Positions 58,140-64,000 of a stretch of DNA of 64,000 nt are shown here, piece after piece (positions within the stretch are counted from its first letter, which is position 1; the number at the start of each line of letters is the position of its first letter). Under the pieces are notes generated by a model, which worked only from the letters and a program-made list of their open reading frames with translations, was not told the DNA's origin and ran no database searches. Position numbers and translations under genes: made by a program. This DNA is from Platerodrilus igneus (Eukaryota > Arthropoda > Insecta > Coleoptera > Lycidae), in contig JARFIW010000999.1 of the NCBI GenBank assembly GCA_036346225.1, positions 4,385,001 to 4,449,000 of the forward strand, written 5' to 3'.

Positions 58140-58875
58140 GAAAAGTTGAGCGGATCAATACAACTTTGCTCCAGAAGACATTAACGAAACCACTTTGAGG
58201 TGTTGATCGGATCAAAACCACTTCGCCCTAGTAGACGACGACGAAAGCACTTGCATGCGTTGATCGAATCAAGACCACTTTGTCCTAGTAGACGTGGACG
58301 AAACCACTTTAATGAGTTGATCGGTTCGAGACCACTTGGTTCCAGTAGACTTTGTTGAAACGACTTCGGAAAGTCGATAGGATCAAGATCACTTCGCCCT
58401 AGTAAACTTCATAAGAACAACTTGGAAGAGTTGATCGAATCAAGATCACATTGCCGCAGTAGACTGTTGAAGTGGCTTCTAAAAGTTGATTGGATCAGGA
58501 CCACATATCTCTAGTAGACTTCGTTAAAGAAGACTTTGTTAAAAAACTTCGTTAAAGAAGACTTCGCTAAAGAAGACTTCGTTAAAGAAGACTTCAAGGA
58601 GATGATCAGATCAAGGTAACTTTGCCCTAGTAGATTTCGTTAAAAAGATTCGGAGGAGTAGATCGGATCAAGACCTCGCCCTAGTAGATTTCGTCAAAAT
58701 GGCTTGGGTTGGGGGGTTGATCGCATCTAGGCCAGTTCGCCCTAGGAGGCTTCGTTAGAACGACTCCAAAGAGTTGATCGGATATAGATCACTTCGCCCT
58801 AATAAACTCCGCCAAAATCACTTCCAGGAGTCGAGCGGATCAAGACCACTTCGCCCTAGCAGACTTCATTAAATA
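58140..58875 (+). repeat. 57-bp minisatellite, about 12 units
   Basis: Units share TTGATCGGATCAAGACCACT, then TCGCCCTAGTAGACTTCGTT, and differ at many positions. Most are 55-58 bp. One unit at about 58,520-58,600 holds an inner 15-18 bp expansion of TTCGTTAAAGAAGAC. All three plus frames contain stops within the unit, so it is not a coding repeat. Confidence 0.8.
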
Positions 58876-60778
58876 AATAAATGACGAAGGCAATGTAAAT
58901 AATGGAAATGAAGCTCTTATTGTTTATATTATTTTATTATATTATTGTATAGTATTTTATATGATTGTATATGAGTTGCATATTGGTATTTACAGTAATT
59001 GTTAAATAAGTAATGTATATATAAAAGATATTATTTACATTGGTTAAATAAACGATTGTAGTAAATAGTAATTGGAGAATGCTTGAATAACTGTGTATAA
59101 CAATTCAAGCCATGTTTCAGAACGCATCCTGGAAAAGTTATTGAAACCAAAAGAAACGCTTGCGTTTAATTATTGTGAAACGAAAGCGCTTGGAAATACA
59201 TAAAAATTTATTTATAATAATTTTTTCAGTAGTTTTCAAAAGGGAAATTAAAAGAATTGCTTTAAGCGGCCATTGGAGAAAGCTTTAGTTGAAGCGTAAA
59301 CTATACCCTTAATAGTATGTAACCTTGAGCTTTGAAAGTGATTGAAATATTCCGAAATTTTCCAATCAAAGCGGTCATAGTGTTTAGGTATACATGTACA
59401 TAAAGTCTTTGCTACCAGCTAAATAAATATTTTTATTCGTGAATATGAATACTCAAGTTGAAAATGCGTAGGTGTTGTTTTTAATGTTTGTGTAATTCTT
59501 GACGCTTAGTGTTTATCAAAGTGAATATAATCATAAATGTATTGATTCTAGAAAAATGAATATCAAATAAGGACTTTTAGTTGATGTAGGTAACCGCTTG
59601 GTTCTACCTTCTGCGTCTAACTTTTCCGAATTCACATCATTCTGCCTTTCTCTTACACTGTAGTCCTGCTCGTTAAGATGAAGTAATAGAACAAACTGAA
59701 AACAGAAGTTGCTGAAAATGCAAATGTTGTAAATACCCTTTTTAATGAAAATATAGAATAATTGACTTATTGCAGACCGTTGTATAACAGTTATAAACTT
59801 TGTTGGGGTATTTTTACGCATATTAGATGCTTACTGATGTTTAAAAAATCAACACAAAATAAAAAGAAAAAGTAAATTTTACTGAGAGTCGAACTACTGA
59901 CGTTGCGAATATAAGACGGAGCTTTCAAACCCACGACACTGAGGTGACGTTTATCGCAATGCCGTTGGTGGTACACTTGCATTTGAAGAGGCCACATAAG
60001 AAATATATCATTTTCTGACAATAACACGTGAAATTGTAATTACTCGGCAATATTCGTACAGAAACGTCAAATGAATTATTTAATTTTTTTTCAAAAGTAG
60101 ACCGCGAATAATAAAATACGGTTCATTTTTGTAATCCTAATACAGGTGAACTACTAAAAATGCAATTTAGCCACTTTATAAGTTTTAATTTTAGAAATTT
60201 GTAAAATAAGTGTGTCAACAGTGATATTGATAGTATTTACTCGTTCGTCTACGTAGATATTCGTAACCTGTTTTTGACACTTCTGCGATTAATTACACAA
60301 ATTTCAATAAAAGTTTTCAAAAAAAACTCTAATACTTGCGTGCAAGCGGTTAATAAATCAGGTTTTAGGACACAAATAGTGTCTTTTGGTATATGTTAGG
60401 TATTTTTTACGGACCGGATACGAATTTTGAAAACCATCTCGTTTGTCCGTTTCACTCGTACCAATTATAATAGACGCGTTATTGTCTTTGTCGCACGACG
60501 CGTTCGGGCTTTGAGATCGGTAATTTTTAAAAGATCCCCGATTTTTTTACACGTAAGCGAATACGTCGCTTCAATCTAATAATTTTAAGAAAAACCCATA
60601 TTTCTCACTTAGTATTGGGTTTTTCGCAATAAAAACCACCCTATGGCACGCACGCAAAAATTCCGCACCACACCACGACCCGCCCGCACTTCTGACACCA
60701 ACCAGCTCGGGCGTAAACCGTGATTAATAATCGATTTGCACCTCTCAACTTTAGCACAAAAACGGGCTAGACAGTTTC
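58876..60778 (+). other. Unassigned sequence, no gene seen
   Basis: AT-rich, no recognisable coding motif. A minus-strand tRNA-like stretch is listed separately (59,868-59,950). Confidence 0.3.
59868..59950 (-). other. Possible tRNA-derived (SINE-like) fragment
   Basis: On the minus strand GTTCGACTC fits the polymerase III B box, preceded by about 45 bp with a weak A-box-like TCAGTGTCGTGGG. No convincing cloverleaf can be drawn, so a functional tRNA is unlikely. Confidence 0.2.
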
Positions 60779-60780
60779 TA

Positions 60781-61438
60781 GGGTTCCGTACCTTATAAGG
60801 TATAATGGAAACTTTATAAGATCACTCTCGTGTCCGTCCGTCCGTCTGTCACAGAGGATTTTCTCCAAAACTATGTAACGTAGGAATTTGAAATTTGGTA
60901 CAATGCTAGGTCTTTATGGTGCGCACATATATCAACCGTCAGGAAATAGAAAAAAAATATTTTTAGATTAAAATGGCGGGGGTTAATTCGGTCAAAAGAA
61001 AAAAAGTTTTAATAAATATATTGTGTGAGGTATCATTTGAAAGAAGATTCTAAAAGACTTTTAAAAATATTTTTCTTATAATGTTTCGGTCCAGTAGTCT
61101 TCATAATATAGCTCAAAATGTTCCAAAATGACCGTTCCTCGTCCTTTTCTCCTACATATCCAAAGCTAAAATTTTGATTTTAATAGGGATAGTAACTATT
61201 GAGTCATAGATTATCGGAAACTGCAGGTTTTTTGACTGTGTAATAGCTGCTGGGAAAATAATTTTTATACACAGTAATAGACAACGTATTTACTAATAAT
61301 GTACCAGTACAATATGGGACAATATATTTATTTTTCAGTTATCACAATTAAATTTGGATAAGATTTAAGTATACATAAAAAATAAAAACAGCTTAATTTG
61401 GTTTATTGATTGCTCACTGTAGTATTGGTACGGAACCC
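60781..61438. mobile_element. 658-bp MITE with GGGTTCCGTACC ends
   Basis: GGGTTCCGTACC at 60,781 and its exact complement at 61,427-61,438 are flanked by TA. The inner GTCCGTCCGTCCGTCTGTC stretch is familiar from a common insect repeat with these ends. There is no coding sequence. TA flanks suggest mobilisation by a Tc1/mariner transposase. Confidence 0.7.
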
Positions 61439-61671
61439 TAATAGTGCGAGCTCAACTCGCTCTTGGCTAACTTTTTAAGATATGAGATACTTACCTCAAA
61501 TCTGATAAAGCTTTTAGTAACATTTCCATAATAAATATGTCATCTAGACATAAACGAGGTTTCACTTGCAATTAATAAACTTAGCAACAAAATGACAACA
61601 GGTACTAATAATATCCCAAGTTTTCTGATCAAAAACTGTTGTGCAATTTTTTGTAACGGCTTAGTATTATA

Positions 61672-62275
61672 TTTAACCTTTCACTAACGACTGCAGCATT
61701 TCCGGAAGTCTGGAAAACTGCACGCATTTGTCCTATTCTAAAGTAGGGGAATTCAGAGGAGGTTACTAACTATAGGGCAATAAGTATCCTTTTAAACTTC
61801 GCTAAGGTCTTTGAAATTATTTTGCATTCTCGTCTTTACTCTCAAGTTAGAAACTATATTTCCCCTTACCATCATGGATTTATGGTCGGTCGATCCGCTA
61901 CCACTAACTTATTATACTTAACACAACATGTTTCTGAATCCCTTGACCATCAGGGTCAAGTGGACTTAGTCTACACCGACTTTGCTAAAGCGTTTGATTC
62001 AATTGATCATCTTCTAATCATTGATAAACTTAACATTATTAATTTTAGTGAGTCGCTATTAATGCTAATTAAATCGTACTTGCAAAACTGTATGCAATTT
62101 GTAGCACACAACAATTACAGTTCTGACCCGTTTTAGGCATTATCAGGCATCCCACGGGGTTCCAACTTGGATCCACTACTCTTCCTGTCGTTTATTGATG
62201 GCTAATTGAAAATCCTCGGTTGTAAACATCTAGTTTTTGCCGATGATTTAAAGCTATTTACCTTTCATTAAATGC
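61672..62275 (+). pseudogene. Jockey/CR1-like LINE reverse transcriptase fragment
   Basis: The plus strand reads FPEVWKTARICPILK, a stop, VTNYRAISILLNFAKVFEII, then HHGFMVGRSATTNLLYL and YTDFAKAFDSIDHLL with the first catalytic Asp. After a stop at 62,136 it gives GIPRGSNLDPLLFL and CKHLVFADDLKLF with the catalytic FADD. Only the RT fingers and palm remain, and at least three stops are present. The N-terminal endonuclease and the 3' end are missing. Confidence 0.75.
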
Positions 62276-62960
62276 TCATAAAATCACAGTAAGGGTGCAT
62301 TTACTATTGATTCTGCAATAAGTGCAATGCAACTGAAGTTCGAACTCTGTATTAAATACTAAATAAACATTTATTGAAATAAACAAATATTAGTTTTACT
62401 CTGATTTAGATACTAAAGAAACAATTTAGATAAATAAATTTTAGTTTTCGGTTGTTAAACCAATCCACACTCATTTATACATGAAACGTTCATTAAAATC
62501 GTAAATTCACCTATATTCAACATCATAATAAAACAACCGGCATCAAATTCTAAGCCAAAAGCTACAGGTAACACATAAATATTTCCTTCAATAATTAAAT
62601 AACTAACGGTTTTACAATAAGTACCAACATCACATTCAAAACAAGGCTGAAATTACCAGATGTAATCAGATTACCTTAAATAGCAACTAATTATCAACAT
62701 AAAACATTACCTTTAATAATAAAACCGCCAAGTGAAATCTTTCAACCTACCATCTTGATATTTAAAAGTTCTTTAACCTTGTCGACTACATCGATCGTCC
62801 CTACACATGCGCCCCTTATAATATAAATTCTGACGTCACGGAATACGTTCAGAAACCTGCTAGTGGTTATTAAGCTATTCTAACAAATACCTTCAAATAT
62901 CGAAATGTACACTATAATATTTGAAATAACTATCAACCAATGAGAATTGACTTAGAAAAA
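62276..62960 (+). other. Unassigned AT-rich sequence
   Basis: No coding motif seen. It could be the 5' part of an LTR whose promoter-like region follows. Confidence 0.25.
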
Positions 62961-63190
62961 CACTACGGATCACCACAACTTATATAAACATACATGTGCC
63001 ACGTTCATCGACGCGCTGCGATCTTACATTTTACAAACCTATTGATAAAATCTCCTTTTTATGTAATGTTTAGTAACTTCAATAAAATCTCTCATGTCTA
63101 ATCCACTGTTTATTAGTCAGAATAAGAGACAGAGTAAAAATTTGTTTTGGTAGTAACAACTATCTAAATTTAATACCTAATTAAATTTTG
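62961..63190 (+). promoter_or_regulatory. LTR-like promoter and poly(A) signal
   Basis: A TATATAA box at 62,981 is followed 100 bp later by AATAAA at 63,081. After a GT-poor gap, TGGCAGTGTACCC near 63,191 could be a primer site. The spacing resembles an LTR with its R/U5, but no partner copy is in the window. Confidence 0.25.
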
Positions 63191-64000
63191 TGGCAGTGTA
63201 CCCTAATAGTACACAATATCTTATGGACGTCGATTAAAGAGTCAGTTTATGTACATATGTCCATGGACATTAAATGGACATTAGGACTATGTTCATTTTA
63301 CAAACATTTACGCAAAACGTTTGTAAAACATCCTATGTACATACACCATAAGACGATACATTACTAGCAATCATCATTTAATCAAATGTTATGAAAGCTC
63401 CACATTAATCATATATACATCTTTAATCTACCCTTTTTTAGACAATTTCGTAATAAATGATTCATTTTTATTTTATCGGTTATTGAATAAATACAAATAA
63501 CGTAATAGCCTACTCTACGTCACTGTATTCTTTCCGTATAATTCTACGTTAATGAAAATACCTTACCTTGTTTAACTTATACACTACTGTCACTGTCTTT
63601 GTTCATCTTGCTTGTCTTGCGCTGTCACTCGCAACGCAATGAAAAGTGGGCCAGACGCCTGACTAAAAACTAAAGCTGAAGCCTGACAAAATCACAATCA
63701 GCGGTCTCTAACCTACCGATTTTTCGATATTTCTACCGAAATGGACTCTGTACTACCGAAATACCGAAATGCAATGATTTTTCCACGATTACAGAAAATA
63801 TATGGAAATTCTCCTGATTTTTCTACCGATTTCACAATTTTGTGTTGGCAACCCTTTTCATTTTTGTTTAATGTTACGGGGAATCATCTTACAGCAAGTA
63901 TGAATGAGCAGAGTTATTGCGGATTGGTCCATATATTTCGGGTAATACCCTTGGGTCCTACAACTCTATGTTGTAAGTTGTAAGGGGTTTCCCGCTCGGG
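63191..64000 (+). other. Unassigned sequence to the window end
   Basis: A cluster of TACCGAAA/TACCGATT units lies at about 63,713-63,830. A short plus-strand frame across it (63,741-63,983) has no recognisable motif. Confidence 0.3.

Noticed and set aside
63713..63830. TACCGAAA units as a regulatory array
   Set aside because: The units are irregular in spacing and number; chance or a short local repeat is the simpler reading.

Overview
The window is animal DNA, most likely from an insect, made almost entirely of transposable elements nested in one another. I find no intact host gene, no rRNA or tRNA gene and no CRISPR array. Two kinds of evidence point to an arthropod: the mix of elements (BEL/Pao, Ty3/gypsy with tRNA-Lys primers, DD41D mariner-like, hAT, Polinton-like and LINE elements), and the AT-rich sequence with many TA, GT and GATA-like tracts. 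I cannot name the order. Nearly every reading frame is broken, so coding entries are mostly pseudogenes.

Region by region. 1-5.4 kb: one large LTR family with 1.66-1.86 kb LTRs, tandem primer-binding sites for tRNA-Lys and a T-rich non-coding leader. 5.4-14.9 kb: a minus-strand DD41D mariner whose transposase is split into three blocks; inside it lie a third copy of the LTR (with a different tRNA-Lys primer site) and a minus-strand Pao polyprotein. 15.25-25.55 kb: inverted repeats of about 630 bp enclose a decayed, Cys-rich gene of a widespread metazoan family with no known function, plus a LINE inserted beside it. 26.5-28.25 kb: the 3' end of a minus-strand gypsy element carrying an ADP-ribose macrodomain between integrase and 3' LTR. 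28.3-34.5 kb: a plus-strand retroelement protease, a nearly cytosine-free tract, and two LTRs head to head across a palindrome. 34.6-36.75 kb: a mariner with about 465 bp TIRs.

37.09-56.86 kb: a hAT element (8-bp target duplication with one mismatch) whose transposase ORF is interrupted in frame at 38,520 by a 17,155-bp insertion. That insertion has AGT...ACT ends and an exact 6-bp target duplication (TCTCAA), which fits Polinton/Maverick-type integration. It is a giant imperfect palindrome: each arm carries the N-terminal part of a DNA-polymerase-B-type ORF and a small conserved ORF. The right arm was later hit by an LTR element and by a nearly intact mariner; the left arm preserves both empty sites. 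56.9-64 kb: simple and 57-bp minisatellite repeats, a MITE, a LINE RT fragment and unassigned sequence.

The candidates most worth following are the macrodomain in the env position of a gypsy element, the long inverted repeats around the Cys-rich unknown family, the palindromic Polinton-like element, and the tandem tRNA primer sites.
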